A stretch of DNA of 64,000 nt from Ostreococcus mediterraneus (GCA_012295225.1 WMKK01000017.1:62001-126000), one strand, 5' to 3'. Shown: positions 9,717 to 19,959, numbered from the stretch's first letter. Notes: generated from the sequence alone by a model not told the origin. Translations and numbers: made by a program.

Positions 9717-12700
9717 TCATTGGGCGTGACGGTTGGCGCACATCGTGCTTTCATACCAAAGACTTTCGCGCACGACTCTGGTTTCGAAGAAATGCGCGAG
9801 CGCCTCAGCCGTGGGTGCGCGATGAGACGCGCGAAGCATGGCAACGGCGCGCGGCACCAACGCGCGGACGCAGTCGACGTCGTCGAGCGGCGCGGCGTAC
9901 AACGCGCGCGCTGCGAGACGTTCTCGTGTAGAGAACAATGCGTTCGACGAAAGCGTTTCATCGGCGTCGTATTTTTTGTCGTTCGCGCGCGCGTGATCGC
10001 TATCAATAACTAAGCACTGCGTCAAATGCTCGAGGAAGCACTCTCGTCTGACGTTGACGTCGCGCGACGCGCTCAACGTCTTGAGTAACGCATCGCCTGC
10101 GGCAAATTCCAAACGCGTCAATGTGCCGCCACTCGAGTCATTCACCCGTCGCGCCAACCGATAGGCATCGCGAACGATGGCGATGAACGCGTCTTGAGCG
10201 GCGCGCGGGACGCCGGGCTCCGCGCTCAACGCGTCGCACGCCTCGACGCACGCCATCGAACGGTTCACTACATCACTCGCGTTCGGTAAATCCAACACCA
10301 CCTCATCCACGGCCACACCTGCGCGCAATACGTTACACAACGCCTCCCAAGCCGTCACGTCGTCATCGCCACCGTACAAAAGGACGATTTTGGCTGCGTC
10401 GCGAGCGAGCGCCAACGCCCGAGGAACGACGCTCGGGTCGCTCGAGCGCAGCGCCGTGGCTAAAAATACCCACAGCGACGGTGACAGCGCGTCGTACGCC
10501 CTCTTGCGCGCGCCAATAACGCGCGTCAATTGTGGAATGACGAGGGTAGAGACGCGCGTGGCGTCGAATTTGACGTTTAATGTCGCTTCGACGGCGCCGA
10601 CGCGAAGGGCGTCCCACGCGCTCGAGCTCAATCCGTCGAGCTCGGAGGAATCTAATACGTCGTTGAATAACGCGTCGAGCGCGCGATCGCTGCGCGCGGT
10701 GAGCGCACCGAGCGCGTTGCAAACTACAATCCACGCAGTTTTGACCCAAATCGCGTCATCATCCCCGTCGCCGTCGTGTCGTGTCGCTAAACGCGCGCGG
10801 CAATCCGCGACGAGCCGCGTCAACGTCCCGAGCGCGAGCTCGGCGTCGGCTGTCTGGGAACGCTCAGCGAGTTTCAACGCAAACGCCCCGAGTAATCGCA
10901 CCGCGCGTTCGACACACGTGAAAGGCAACCCAAGATACTCGTCGTCATCCACAGCGGCGCCTTCTCGAGATACGGCGACCGCCAACGCGTTGGCGAGCGG
11001 CTCGGCGCACGCTCGAAACGTATTCGCGACGACGACGACGCCGTCATCGCGCGCCGCGAGCTCCAACACCTCAATCGCCGGCTCCCATCCCGCACCGAGA
11101 GTCTCTCCAAACCGCTGCAACGCCTGCGCGACGCACGACGCGACTAGATCGCGCGCTTTTTCTGTCGGCGCGCAACGCATGGCAGATACGAAGGGTCGCA
11201 CCGCGTCGGCGTGGTGCGTCGCCGCTCGCGTCGCTCGCGCCCGCGACAATAACCGGTTCGCCACTTGACGGAGCGAATCCGTGGCGTGCATCACGACTTT
11301 CTCATCTGGATGCGTCACGCCTTCGATTAAATGATCGGCGACGACGGACCAGAGCTTACTCCATACCAAACGCACTCGAGTCATATTCGTCGCCGCGACT
11401 TCGGTGAGGCGCAACAAAGCGAAGAGCTTTCCTGGCGTCACAGGCGTGCCATCCGCGCGCCAGAGCTCGTCATGCGATACCGCAGCGATAGCGCTGGCAT
11501 AAATGATGATTTCGTCCGAGTCTAATCGCGTGCTGAGGGCGAAGACGCGTTCGATGGCTTCGCCGCCCGACGTAGCGAGCCACGACGTCACCGCGACTTC
11601 GGCGGGCGTCAACAATCCTTGCGCCGCTGCATCGGAATCTATGCCTACTGATCCCATCGCTGGCGTCGTCGTCGTCGCCAACGTCGGTGCGCGTCGCAAC
11701 GGCGCACGAATCACCTCCACTGCATGTCGCGTGTTGAACGATACGCCCGCGCCGACGACCACTCTGAGCTCCTCGAGCCGCGACACGATTTCGAGCGCGC
11801 TCGCCCACGCGTCTACGCCACCGAGCCTCGATTCAGTCGCCACGAGTGCAAGCAAGGTATTCAGCGCCTCTTTGCTTTGCGTCGCGGCGGGTTCGCCCGA
11901 AGACTGTCGGCCAAAACCAGGTGCGGCGACGAGGAAATCGCGAATGTCGTCCCGGAGCGTCGGGAGCTGAAGCGAAGAGGCGAGTGCGAGCATGGCGCGT
12001 GCGCCTTCGAGCGGCATCGCCGCGCGCGCTTCATCTGGCGCCGCCGCGAATGCGCTGGCGAGTGCAGATAGCATGTATGCACCGGCGGCGTCGAGCATAG
12101 GACGCGCCAAGCCTGGTTCAGATGCGCGGACGAATAACGCGCTCGCGGCTGCGTCAGCGCTCGCGGAATCATCCTTTGTGAATAACGCCTTGGTCGAACG
12201 TAAGAGCTCGGCGGTTTCATCGCTCGCTTCCTTGAGCGTCGAGCGATGCCGCCACGGTGCGGCAAAATTGAGCGCCTGCGTGAGCGTCGACGATACCTTG
12301 GTCTTCGTCGGCGCGGTGGCCGTACCGGCGCCATCCATCGAGCCGGCGTGTTGCATTTTGATTTCATTCGCGCTCACGCGCGCGTATATCGCCGCTACGT
12401 CTTCATCATCCAGCCCCGACGTCGCATCTGCGGCTTTTGCCATGGAGACGAAATCGCGCTCGCTCATCTTCATCGACGCATCCGTGAGAGGATTGTGCGC
12501 ATCCGTGTTCAACATGACGACGGCAAAGGCGAGAATGTACGCGGCGTCGCTCGACGGGTACGCGCTCGGATTGCAAGCGCAAAATCTCGCGGCAAAGGCT
12601 TCCATGAGACGATCAATCTTCTGTGCTTCACCTGGGAGCTTAAATCCACCCAAAAACGTGCGCAAGGCGTCATCGATGGGAATGGATGTAAAGTCAAAGG

Positions 12701-14723
12701 TGTGCGCGTAGGCGCGCATGACGGCGAGCGCGTCGGCGTCATGCGCGCCAAGGAATTCGCCAATCGCGCCCTGCGTCAGGCGCGAGTTGGGTTTTCGTAA
12801 GAGCTCCGCCATGTGATCGGCGTTTTCGGCGGCGTTGGCGGTGGTGGCAGCATCACCTGTGGCGCGACGCAGGTTTTCGAATGTCGGTTGAGCGTTGAAC
12901 GCCTCGACGGCTTTTTCTATGGAGACTTTGCGTTGCTTGGCTTTTTGGAATCGAACGGATTCGGATTCGAGGCTTTTGCTCGTCGTCGTCGTCGTCGTCG
13001 TTCTCGTCACATCTATCGGCGCATCGTCATCGTCATCCTTCACGTCGCGCGACGGGGACTCGGGCGCCCCTGCGCTTGAGTCGTCGTCCGTAATCGTCAC
13101 CGTCGCCGCCGCAGCCGCCGCGGCCACCGACCCGATGGGCGACGCGGCTGTCCCACCGGACTTCAACGTTTGCAACACTTTGCGCGAGACCGCGGGCATG
13201 AGTTCACCATCAAACCCATCATTCGCGGCGTCGACGGACTCAGAAGAGGACGCGTCGGCGGAGCCGTCGGAGCCGTCGTCGTTTCCTCGCGCGTGCCACG
13301 ACTGCAACGACCGCAGTATACTAAACAAACACGTCAACACCGCATCTCGCTCGAGCACATCAGACACGCGCGCCGCGCCCGCGAGCGCCATCGCCGTGCG
13401 TTCGTACAAATTCGCCGCGTGTAAATCACAGTCGTAATTGACAAAGATATCCACCAACGCTTGCGAATCGCTCGCCAATCGCCGCACCAACCGCAACGCC
13501 GCCACGCGCATCGCCGTGCTCGCGTCATCGCTCTGTAACGGATGCAACGCCATAATAGGATATAATGCTGCGACTTGTTGTTTATATGCGCCTCGTGCGC
13601 GCGTCGCCAACGACCCATACGCCATGCGGGCGATGCTCACTAAAATTCCGACGCTCGCCTCGGCTTCTGCGCCTCGCGGGACTTGTAACAGTGCGTTACG
13701 CATGAGCGCGAGCGACAAAGGTTGCCTGAGCTGCACTTGAAAGTATTCAAGCCACGTAGCGGCGCGTGGACCGTCCATGAGCTGGCGTAAAATGTCCAAC
13801 GCCAACGCCTTTGAATGCGCGAGGTAGGCGTCGACGTCGACGGCGCCTTCTCTGGCGGCAATTTTACACAGCGTCAGAAGGAGCATCAGCACGTCGTCGG
13901 CGTTTTGTTCCTTATCTGTCGTCATCATAGTCGTCGTTGTCGCACTCGCCGTCGCGCTGTCGTATGCATCATCAAAAGAGCCGGCGTCAAATGCGCGCTT
14001 AAACGTCGCGTTGATGATTTGCGTCAACGCCGTCTTCGCCACGGTCCTCGACGCCTCGTCATCCCCAATAATCGCCATATGAAACACCGTGCGCGTGGCA
14101 TGCATCAGCGCCTCCCCGCGCACAACCAATCCCGCCTGTGGGCTCGCACATGCGCTCAGTAACACCTGTATCACGCCCAATCCAACATCCCGGCGCGCGT
14201 CGGCGTCGCTCGCGCTCGCGCCCGGTCCGGCGCCCGCGGCGCTCTCCACGCACCCACACACTCCCGCGATGAGCTCTGACGCCGCCTCAGCGTCACCAAC
14301 CGCACGAATACCACATCCTACGCCGTTTTCATCCAACGTGCGCCACGCCACGCACCGCCCGACGATAGCGTTGATGTTCGTAAACGCTCCGACGCACGCG
14401 CACGCCCACGCGCGTTGCCTCGCGGTGCCAATCACCATGGCCAACTTGCACGCCTCGCACGCGTCCCGGGCGAGGTCATACGCCGCATACGTACCGTTTG
14501 GTCGTTCAGCGTTCGCCTCGTACGTTTTCAGGGCGTCGAGAAGCGCGCGGTGCGGCGGGTTTGGCGCAAATTGCATGAAGATTGAGATTTCGTGCTTAAT
14601 CTTGCGCAACAGCGGCGTGGCTATGGATGCGATGGCGTCCGCGGTGAGCACCGGGGCGGATGGATGCTCATCGGGCGCGGGTGGCGCGTCGTCGACGGCG
14701 ACGGACGACGACGCCGACGTCAT
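9717..14723 (-). CDS. BIG-type ARF guanine-nucleotide exchange factor (Sec7 domain)
   Basis: A single-exon gene of 1668 residues. The N-terminal 600 residues form helical repeats like the DCB and HUS domains of BIG proteins. A Sec7 domain follows at about residues 605-800: RKVSIEKAVEAFN, a QGAIGEFLG motif, the glutamic finger in FKLPGEAQKIDR (Glu near 697) and the DAAYILAFAVVMLNTDAHNP helix. The remaining 850 residues are helical HDS-like repeats. The finger glutamate is present, so exchange activity on ARF GTPases is expected. By family knowledge it works at the trans-Golgi or endosomes in vesicle coat recruitment. Length and domain order match plant BIG1-5. Confidence 0.92.
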   Translation of the reverse strand: MTSASSSVAVDDAPPAPDEHPSAPVLTADAIASIATPLLRKIKHEISIFMQFAPNPPHRALLDALKTYEANAERPNGTYAAYDLARDACEACKLAMVIGTARQRAWACACVGAFTNINAIVGRCVAWRTLDENGVGCGIRAVGDAEAASELIAGVCGCVESAAGAGPGASASDADARRDVGLGVIQVLLSACASPQAGLVVRGEALMHATRTVFHMAIIGDDEASRTVAKTALTQIINATFKRAFDAGSFDDAYDSATASATTTTMMTTDKEQNADDVLMLLLTLCKIAAREGAVDVDAYLAHSKALALDILRQLMDGPRAATWLEYFQVQLRQPLSLALMRNALLQVPRGAEAEASVGILVSIARMAYGSLATRARGAYKQQVAALYPIMALHPLQSDDASTAMRVAALRLVRRLASDSQALVDIFVNYDCDLHAANLYERTAMALAGAARVSDVLERDAVLTCLFSILRSLQSWHARGNDDGSDGSADASSSESVDAANDGFDGELMPAVSRKVLQTLKSGGTAASPIGSVAAAAAAATVTITDDDSSAGAPESPSRDVKDDDDDAPIDVTRTTTTTTTSKSLESESVRFQKAKQRKVSIEKAVEAFNAQPTFENLRRATGDAATTANAAENADHMAELLRKPNSRLTQGAIGEFLGAHDADALAVMRAYAHTFDFTSIPIDDALRTFLGGFKLPGEAQKIDRLMEAFAARFCACNPSAYPSSDAAYILAFAVVMLNTDAHNPLTDASMKMSERDFVSMAKAADATSGLDDEDVAAIYARVSANEIKMQHAGSMDGAGTATAPTKTKVSSTLTQALNFAAPWRHRSTLKEASDETAELLRSTKALFTKDDSASADAAASALFVRASEPGLARPMLDAAGAYMLSALASAFAAAPDEARAAMPLEGARAMLALASSLQLPTLRDDIRDFLVAAPGFGRQSSGEPAATQSKEALNTLLALVATESRLGGVDAWASALEIVSRLEELRVVVGAGVSFNTRHAVEVIRAPLRRAPTLATTTTPAMGSVGIDSDAAAQGLLTPAEVAVTSWLATSGGEAIERVFALSTRLDSDEIIIYASAIAAVSHDELWRADGTPVTPGKLFALLRLTEVAATNMTRVRLVWSKLWSVVADHLIEGVTHPDEKVVMHATDSLRQVANRLLSRARATRAATHHADAVRPFVSAMRCAPTEKARDLVASCVAQALQRFGETLGAGWEPAIEVLELAARDDGVVVVANTFRACAEPLANALAVAVSREGAAVDDDEYLGLPFTCVERAVRLLGAFALKLAERSQTADAELALGTLTRLVADCRARLATRHDGDGDDDAIWVKTAWIVVCNALGALTARSDRALDALFNDVLDSSELDGLSSSAWDALRVGAVEATLNVKFDATRVSTLVIPQLTRVIGARKRAYDALSPSLWVFLATALRSSDPSVVPRALALARDAAKIVLLYGGDDDVTAWEALCNVLRAGVAVDEVVLDLPNASDVVNRSMACVEACDALSAEPGVPRAAQDAFIAIVRDAYRLARRVNDSSGGTLTRLEFAAGDALLKTLSASRDVNVRRECFLEHLTQCLVIDSDHARANDKKYDADETLSSNALFSTRERLAARALYAAPLDDVDCVRALVPRAVAMLRASHRAPTAEALAHFFETRVVRESLWYESTMCANRHAQ

Positions 14724-14882
14724 CGCGCGCGCGGTTGTGGAGTTTGAGCTGAGATTAAGCAGAGGAAACGCTCTATGGACGCGTAGTTATATACAACAAC
14801 GGGACTGAACAATACTAATAATAAATCGCAGCTCGAGCGGCATCGGCTCGAGCGAAATGCTGAATGAATGAAAACGCGCGCT

Positions 14883-16637
14883 CTAAAATTGAATGGCGTC
14901 GATTTCGGCGCGACGGGCTTCGGCGTCGGTGACGCCCTCGAGCCGCGCGACGTCGGCGTTGAAGTCGTGCGCGACGACAAACGATGGCACCGCGTCAACG
15001 TCGTTTGTGATCAAATCTTCACACGATGCGTCGAGGGTGATTTCGTAGATGACATTTTGGGCAAATGTGTTCATGCCTGGTGCTTTTTCGCGATCGACGC
15101 CGGTGAGGTAGGCGAAGATTAAGCGCAAAATTGCTTGATGGCTGACGATGAGCACGGGTTCGGTGTACGATTCCATCTCTTGGATGCACGGCTCGATGCG
15201 AGAGATTAAATCGAAATAGCTCTCCCCGCGCGGATATCTATAGCCAATTTTATCCATCGAACGCAGATGCGCGGCTTGCGGGTTGTTCAACACGATGTCC
15301 TCAGGCGTCATGCCTTCGCAGTCGCCGGCGAAGATTTCGTCAATGTTGCGATAGACGCGTGGCGACATTTGCTCCCAGTCACCGTTTGAAATCTTGGGAT
15401 GCGGAATATGCGCCGCTGTTTGAATCGTGCGAATGAGTGACGACGTCCATAGGCGCGCGCGCTTTGTTGAAGACGTCTCGCACCACTCGCCCGTGGTTTC
15501 GTCCCGACGCATGCCGCAAATTTTCTCGCCGGCGAAGCGCGCGAGAATTTCCGAAAACACCACACCCTTTGCGGTGATCGGCGAGTTTCCGCCTAATCGT
15601 CCGGTGGTGTTGTACTCGCTCTCACCGTGACGACACAAGTAAATCTTGTGCGCCGTTGGGTGCGTGGCTGTTAAAAATTGCACGATGCGCTGCGGAAGAT
15701 AGGCGCGCATGCGATTCGTCATCACGCGCTCGCCGTAATTGTACAATTTGATGTACGACAAGTCATCTTCGCTACCGTCCTCTTGTAAGGTGACGTAGAG
15801 CTTGCGGTATTCATCTATTCTACGTCTCCACGCCGTCTTTTCGCGCTCGACGTCTTCTGGTTTCACCAATCCCTTCTTCACGTCGCGCGCCACGCGCTGG
15901 GATAACACCTCATCCTTGAGCGCCTGCTTTGTGAGCGTGGTTTCGATGAAAATCGTCTTCACCTTGCGCGCACCCGAATGCGCGTCACCATCACTAAGTT
16001 CCTCGAGCTGTCTCAATATCGTTCGCCGGCGCTCTTTACTCGTACCGCTCCACGTGTCGTAAAACGTCGAGCTCGCGTCGCTCGAATACACCACCGCCAC
16101 TCGACCCGAATCTACATGCTTGGCGTTCGCATCCATGGGATCGATCCCATCTCGCTCCAATCGCACGTTAACTCCCTTTGTCTCCGCATCCGATCGCAAA
16201 AACCGCCCCAGCTCGTCTAAAACCGCCCCAGATCCGCTCGTCGCGGCGATATCAAACGCCCGACACCGCGCGCCGTGGAAAAACCTCAAATACCGTTTCA
16301 ATCTCAACGCAATCGTACGCTTCCCGCGCAGCGGTAACCCGACAAAAACCAACACGTGACGTTCACCTATATTCCCCGCCAACGCCGCGATCGGTGGCGG
16401 CACCGTCGTCGGCGCTGGGTTATGCGATTTCACCCGAAGCAAATCTTCCTGCGACTTGGCGTACAACAAATTCGCATCCTTGGGCTGCTGGTCCATCGAA
16501 TTCCCGCGCTGTGTCCCACGCAACGACGCCACGCAATCGGTCAGTCGATGTACGCGCGCGCGTTCGTCGTCGCGCGACGCGGCTGGGCGGTCGACACGCA
16601 CCTCGAACGCGTCGGAAGGCGATGGTGCGTGAGCCAT
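14883..16637 (-). CDS. 6-phosphofructo-2-kinase / fructose-2,6-bisphosphatase
   Basis: A bifunctional enzyme that makes and breaks fructose 2,6-bisphosphate and so sets the balance of glycolysis and gluconeogenesis in the cytosol. The frame opens at 16739; the ATG at 16637 (MAHAPSPSDAFEV) gives 584 residues and avoids an Arg-rich leader. The kinase domain has a P-loop VGLPLRGKRT near residue 100; the family usually has GLPARGKT, so the loop is slightly altered but keeps the Lys. The phosphatase domain begins with the phospho-His motif CRHGESEYN near 338 and includes LIVSHQAILRLI near 515. The long plant N-terminal regulatory domain is mostly absent. Confidence 0.9.
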   Translation of the reverse strand: MAHAPSPSDAFEVRVDRPAASRDDERARVHRLTDCVASLRGTQRGNSMDQQPKDANLLYAKSQEDLLRVKSHNPAPTTVPPPIAALAGNIGERHVLVFVGLPLRGKRTIALRLKRYLRFFHGARCRAFDIAATSGSGAVLDELGRFLRSDAETKGVNVRLERDGIDPMDANAKHVDSGRVAVVYSSDASSTFYDTWSGTSKERRRTILRQLEELSDGDAHSGARKVKTIFIETTLTKQALKDEVLSQRVARDVKKGLVKPEDVEREKTAWRRRIDEYRKLYVTLQEDGSEDDLSYIKLYNYGERVMTNRMRAYLPQRIVQFLTATHPTAHKIYLCRHGESEYNTTGRLGGNSPITAKGVVFSEILARFAGEKICGMRRDETTGEWCETSSTKRARLWTSSLIRTIQTAAHIPHPKISNGDWEQMSPRVYRNIDEIFAGDCEGMTPEDIVLNNPQAAHLRSMDKIGYRYPRGESYFDLISRIEPCIQEMESYTEPVLIVSHQAILRLIFAYLTGVDREKAPGMNTFAQNVIYEITLDASCEDLITNDVDAVPSFVVAHDFNADVARLEGVTDAEARRAEIDAIQF

Positions 16638-16816
16638 CGCGTCGGTGAGTGACGCTTTATCTGTATCGCTGGTTCGTCGTTCTCGCCGTCGCCAGCGATC
16701 GCGACGACCGAAGAACGCGAGCGTAAACGCAACTCGCACGGCGCTGCGCGCGGCGCGCCCGAGGCGCGGGTTCGGAGACCAACGACGACGACAACGCGCG
16801 TTGAGCGCAACGTCAG

Positions 16817-17473
16817 ATGCCGACGCATCATCATCGTGTCATGTCCGTGACGATCGCGCGCGCGCCCGCGGTGCGCTCGATGCGCGTCGTGCGATGCAAT
16901 GCGCGCGCGAAAGAGACGACGTCGACGAGGCGTCACGCGTTGGCAGGCATCGCGGCCGTCATCGCGCTCGCACCGCGACGCGCGAGGGCAGAACAATCCG
17001 CGTCGTCGTCGTCATCCATTGTGGATGCGTTCGAGGCGCAACTGAGCGCGTTCGATCCGTGGGCGGATGCGCGCCGCGAACGCGCGCAAGCGCGCGCCAT
17101 GGCGCGTAAATCTATTGATTCTCGCATTGTTCAAGAGCGAATCGCGAAAGAAAAGGAGGATGAGCGCGCGAGGGCGGTGTACGCGGAGCAAGCGGCGAGA
17201 CGCAAGACGCGCGCGAGGCTCGAGCGCGAGGACGAGTTGACGCCGGAGGAGATCGATCGCGAGGTTATTCGTGCGGGTGAGGACGCGAGAATTGCCGTTG
17301 AGCGTGGTTTACAAGCTGAGGAGATTGAGTTGGCGGCGTATGAGCGTCGACAGGCGGAGTTGCGCGCCACCGCGGAGGCGAGAAACGCCGAGTTTCTGCT
17401 CTCGTCGACGACGAACGCCGTAGAGCCCGTAGACGAAGAATCAGAGCCAGCAGTAGCTTTAGCAGAAGAGTAA
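16817..17473 (+). CDS. Probable thylakoid-lumen protein, coiled coil
   Basis: A 218-residue protein. The leader has an Arg/Ala plastid part followed by TRRHALAGIAAVIALAPRRA and AEQ. That is a twin-arginine pair, a hydrophobic core and an Ala-x-Ala cleavage site, as in Tat-type lumen transfer signals. The mature part is a charged, helical coiled coil rich in Ala, Glu and Arg, with no motif I recognise. ATGs at 16817 and 16841 are both usable. Function is unknown; the location is inferred from the leader. Confidence 0.65.
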   Translation: MPTHHHRVMSVTIARAPAVRSMRVVRCNARAKETTSTRRHALAGIAAVIALAPRRARAEQSASSSSSIVDAFEAQLSAFDPWADARRERAQARAMARKSIDSRIVQERIAKEKEDERARAVYAEQAARRKTRARLEREDELTPEEIDREVIRAGEDARIAVERGLQAEEIELAAYERRQAELRATAEARNAEFLLSSTTNAVEPVDEESEPAVALAEE

Positions 17474-17558
17474 TTGTATATTGCATTCAATCATTGTAGT
17501 AGTAGTGTACACGGTTGTGAGATCGTCGTCTGTGCGGTCGTCTTCCTTGAGCTTCCAC

Positions 17559-19082
17559 CTATTTAGCAGTAAAGAGCTCGTCGAATCCCATCAACCGCGG
17601 CACCAAGTAGACAATCAAGTGTCGAATCGCCGCCGATTCGCCGTACGACACCGGCACAGAGTGAAACGATTTCGCGCCACCATCATTCGCGCCACCATTC
17701 CCCGATGATTTTGACGTCACGGAGACGTTGACGAATAACCCACCAGACCCATCGGGCATGGGTTCGACGACAAACTTTTTATTCGTCGCGCCTCGCGCGC
17801 TCGTCCCGGCGCCCGGGTCGTGAAAAAATGAACACCCCGAGTTGGCCGCCATGCGATCCGCCAGCTCTGCCGCCTCCGTCGCGCTAAGCATGAATGATGA
17901 TTTATTGCCCCAATCGTATTGTCGCGGTGCGGTGGAATTCGCGAGCTCGAAGAGGATGCCTCCAGCGCGCTTCAACACGGAGCGTCCGCCGGCGTCGCGT
18001 TCGAATTGCGCCTTGACGCACTTGACTTTCAACGCGCCTTTGGTTTTGTACACGCCGTAATCGACGAAAACATTATTACCACCGCTACTACTGGTATTGG
18101 ACGTCGTCGTTGTATTCTGCTGCGGCTGGGGCGGCGGCGGCGGCGCGCCGAGCGGCGGGCGAAGAGGCGGCGGCGACGACCAATTGGATTGCGCGCGCGT
18201 CGTCGTCGTCGTCGAGCGCGCTAATAATCGTTTCAAGTGCGCGGCGTTCGCGGGTGTCATCGCTAACACACGCACAGGTCTGAGCATCGTCTTCTGTACC
18301 GACAACCCGTCGGCGGCGGCGTCGGAATGTGACGCGTCTTCGGGTCCTTGAAGATGAGCAAAAAACTTCACCCCGGCGAGCTCGCCCGGTAACCGACGCT
18401 CGACGGCGGCGTCGAGAGGATTTGCCACGTTCAACGTCACGCGCGTCGTGATGTCCACACTGGTCGACGACGGTTTGACTGGTACCGACGACGACGACGG
18501 TAACATGGATTCCTTCCCCGCGCGGTCGCGGGTGAGAAATTTCACCGCCGCGCCTTCAAAGTGATGATGGTGTTGACGACGACGATTACGCGGCGCGCCG
18601 CTCGGACTCGCAATCACCTTTCGTTTCTTCACCGGCACGCTCACATCAAGCGCGGGACAGAGGTGGTGCTTCGCCAACGCCGCCGTCAACGGCGCCACCT
18701 TTCGTTTCTTCACCGGCACCACCACGTTCGGCTTTTCTCGTACGACGTCCTCGACGTCGTGCGCGTGCTCGCCTTGAATCCACGCGCGTCGCCGCCCGCG
18801 CGCGTCCACGCTCACCCTTTTCCGCGCCGGACACCCAGCACACATCGTACACTTATAATACGACCGTCGTTCACACACTTTATCGGCTTTATTCTTAAAG
18901 CATACTTTCTCGCCGTACTTGCGCCATCGATAGCCGTCGTCGTCGTCGTCGTCCGCGCGCGTCGGGACGCCAGCGGACGCTCCTCCTCGGTGGTTGTTTT
19001 CGGCGTCGTCAGCGATCGCATCGCCATCGTCGCGCGGCGGTGGCGGCGGCGGCGGCGCACCGTCGTCCCCGCGTTCCATCAT
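17559..19082 (-). CDS. WRKY-Whirly fusion DNA-binding protein
   Basis: One uninterrupted frame of 507 residues joins two plant DNA-binding domains. Residues 51-109 are a WRKY domain with the variant heptapeptide WRKYGEK (53-59) and zinc ligands Cys78, Cys84, His106 and His108. Two copies of VPVKKRKV (119-126, 146-153) look like SV40-type nuclear signals. From about residue 338 to the end is a Whirly (PBF-2/p24) single-stranded DNA-binding domain: FVDYGVYKTKGALKV, ILFELANS, RQYDWGNKSSFMLSATE, CSFFHDP, VEPMPDGSGG and a VPVS segment. The middle is low-complexity Ser, Thr, Pro and Gly. Both domains bind DNA in plants, WRKY to W-boxes and Whirly to single strands. I know of no family with this arrangement. 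Confidence 0.88.
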   Translation of the reverse strand: MMERGDDGAPPPPPPPRDDGDAIADDAENNHRGGASAGVPTRADDDDDDGYRWRKYGEKVCFKNKADKVCERRSYYKCTMCAGCPARKRVSVDARGRRRAWIQGEHAHDVEDVVREKPNVVVPVKKRKVAPLTAALAKHHLCPALDVSVPVKKRKVIASPSGAPRNRRRQHHHHFEGAAVKFLTRDRAGKESMLPSSSSVPVKPSSTSVDITTRVTLNVANPLDAAVERRLPGELAGVKFFAHLQGPEDASHSDAAADGLSVQKTMLRPVRVLAMTPANAAHLKRLLARSTTTTTRAQSNWSSPPPLRPPLGAPPPPPQPQQNTTTTSNTSSSGGNNVFVDYGVYKTKGALKVKCVKAQFERDAGGRSVLKRAGGILFELANSTAPRQYDWGNKSSFMLSATEAAELADRMAANSGCSFFHDPGAGTSARGATNKKFVVEPMPDGSGGLFVNVSVTSKSSGNGGANDGGAKSFHSVPVSYGESAAIRHLIVYLVPRLMGFDELFTAK

Positions 19083-19637
19083 CGTCGTCGTCGTCGTCGT
19101 CGTCGTCGCACTCGCGCGCGGACGTCATCCTGTGTCGTCCACGTCGTCGTCCACGTGCGTTACGGTGTAACGCGCGAGGCGCCAAAATTCGGACACACGA
19201 CGTCGTCGTGCGTCTCCGTGCGCGCGTCGTCGACGCGCGCGCGCGCGGACGACGAACGCACAGAGATCTCGCACGCGGCGCTGGCGTCGCGTCGCGTTCC
19301 ACGGCGCTGCCGTCGACGATGTTCGATGCGTCGCCTCGAATCCGAGACGCGAACCGTCAACGCAACCGTGGCGCATCGAAGAGGAGGACGAGGACGAGCG
19401 CAGACAAAGGCACGGGCGATGGGCGCGCTGGCGCGAGTACGCGTCTCGGCGTTCTCCCGACTCGACGCGGCGGAGTCATCCTTTGCGTGCGACAATTAAT
19501 ATGTAACGCCATCGCCGTCGCGAGGAGTTTTCTCAAGGGAAGCGGAGTGACTCCCACAAGATTTGTGATGGACGCGTGTGCGTAGGTTGCTACAGGAAAC
19601 GCCCCACCAAAATAACGCAAGTTAGTAGCACATGAGT
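19083..19637. other. Upstream region of the WRKY-Whirly gene, no gene seen
   Basis: It begins with a (GTC)n tract directly before the start codon, then GC-rich sequence. Several overlapping frames exist on both strands, but all are Arg-rich products of biased composition. No recognisable domain. Confidence 0.5.
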
Positions 19638-19740
19638 TTGTTAACCTTTTGTAAGTACAGTACTCGTGTATTAAAGTTAGTAGCTTTTATTCCGTCACTT
19701 TGTGAGGCTGCCGCGCACGCCGGCGACGGGTACTTCGGGC
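19638..19740 (-). repeat. Interspersed repeat copy 2
   Basis: The minus strand matches 8641-8735, sharing GCCCGAAGTAC, GGCGTGCGCGG, CCTCACAAAGTGACGGAATA and AACTTTAATAC, with small gaps. Together with the flanking transposase fragment it suggests transposon debris. Confidence 0.75.
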
Positions 19741-19848
19741 ACCCATGATCGATACCGAAAAATTCGGACACACAGCGTGGTTCGGACGACACGCAAAACG
19801 ATGCATCGCACGTGCGATGACGTCGCGCGTATGTCGTGCGTGAACAAG

Positions 19849-19959
19849 TGCGCTCGCCGGGAATCGAACCCGGGTCTGCTGCGAACTGCATATAGTCGTA
19901 TATATATGGTGAAAGGTCTAAGTCGGCGTTCACGCGGAATCGTAAGAGGTTACCTGGCA
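19849..19959 (-). pseudogene. Partial duplicate of permuted tRNA-Gly (3' half and leader)
   Basis: 110 of 111 bases match 22695-22805. It holds the tRNA 3' half (T arm GGGTTCGATTCCC, acceptor strand CGAGCGCA) and the leader, but the 5' half is absent from the adjoining sequence. It therefore cannot give a tRNA. It abuts the transposase fragment. Confidence 0.85.
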
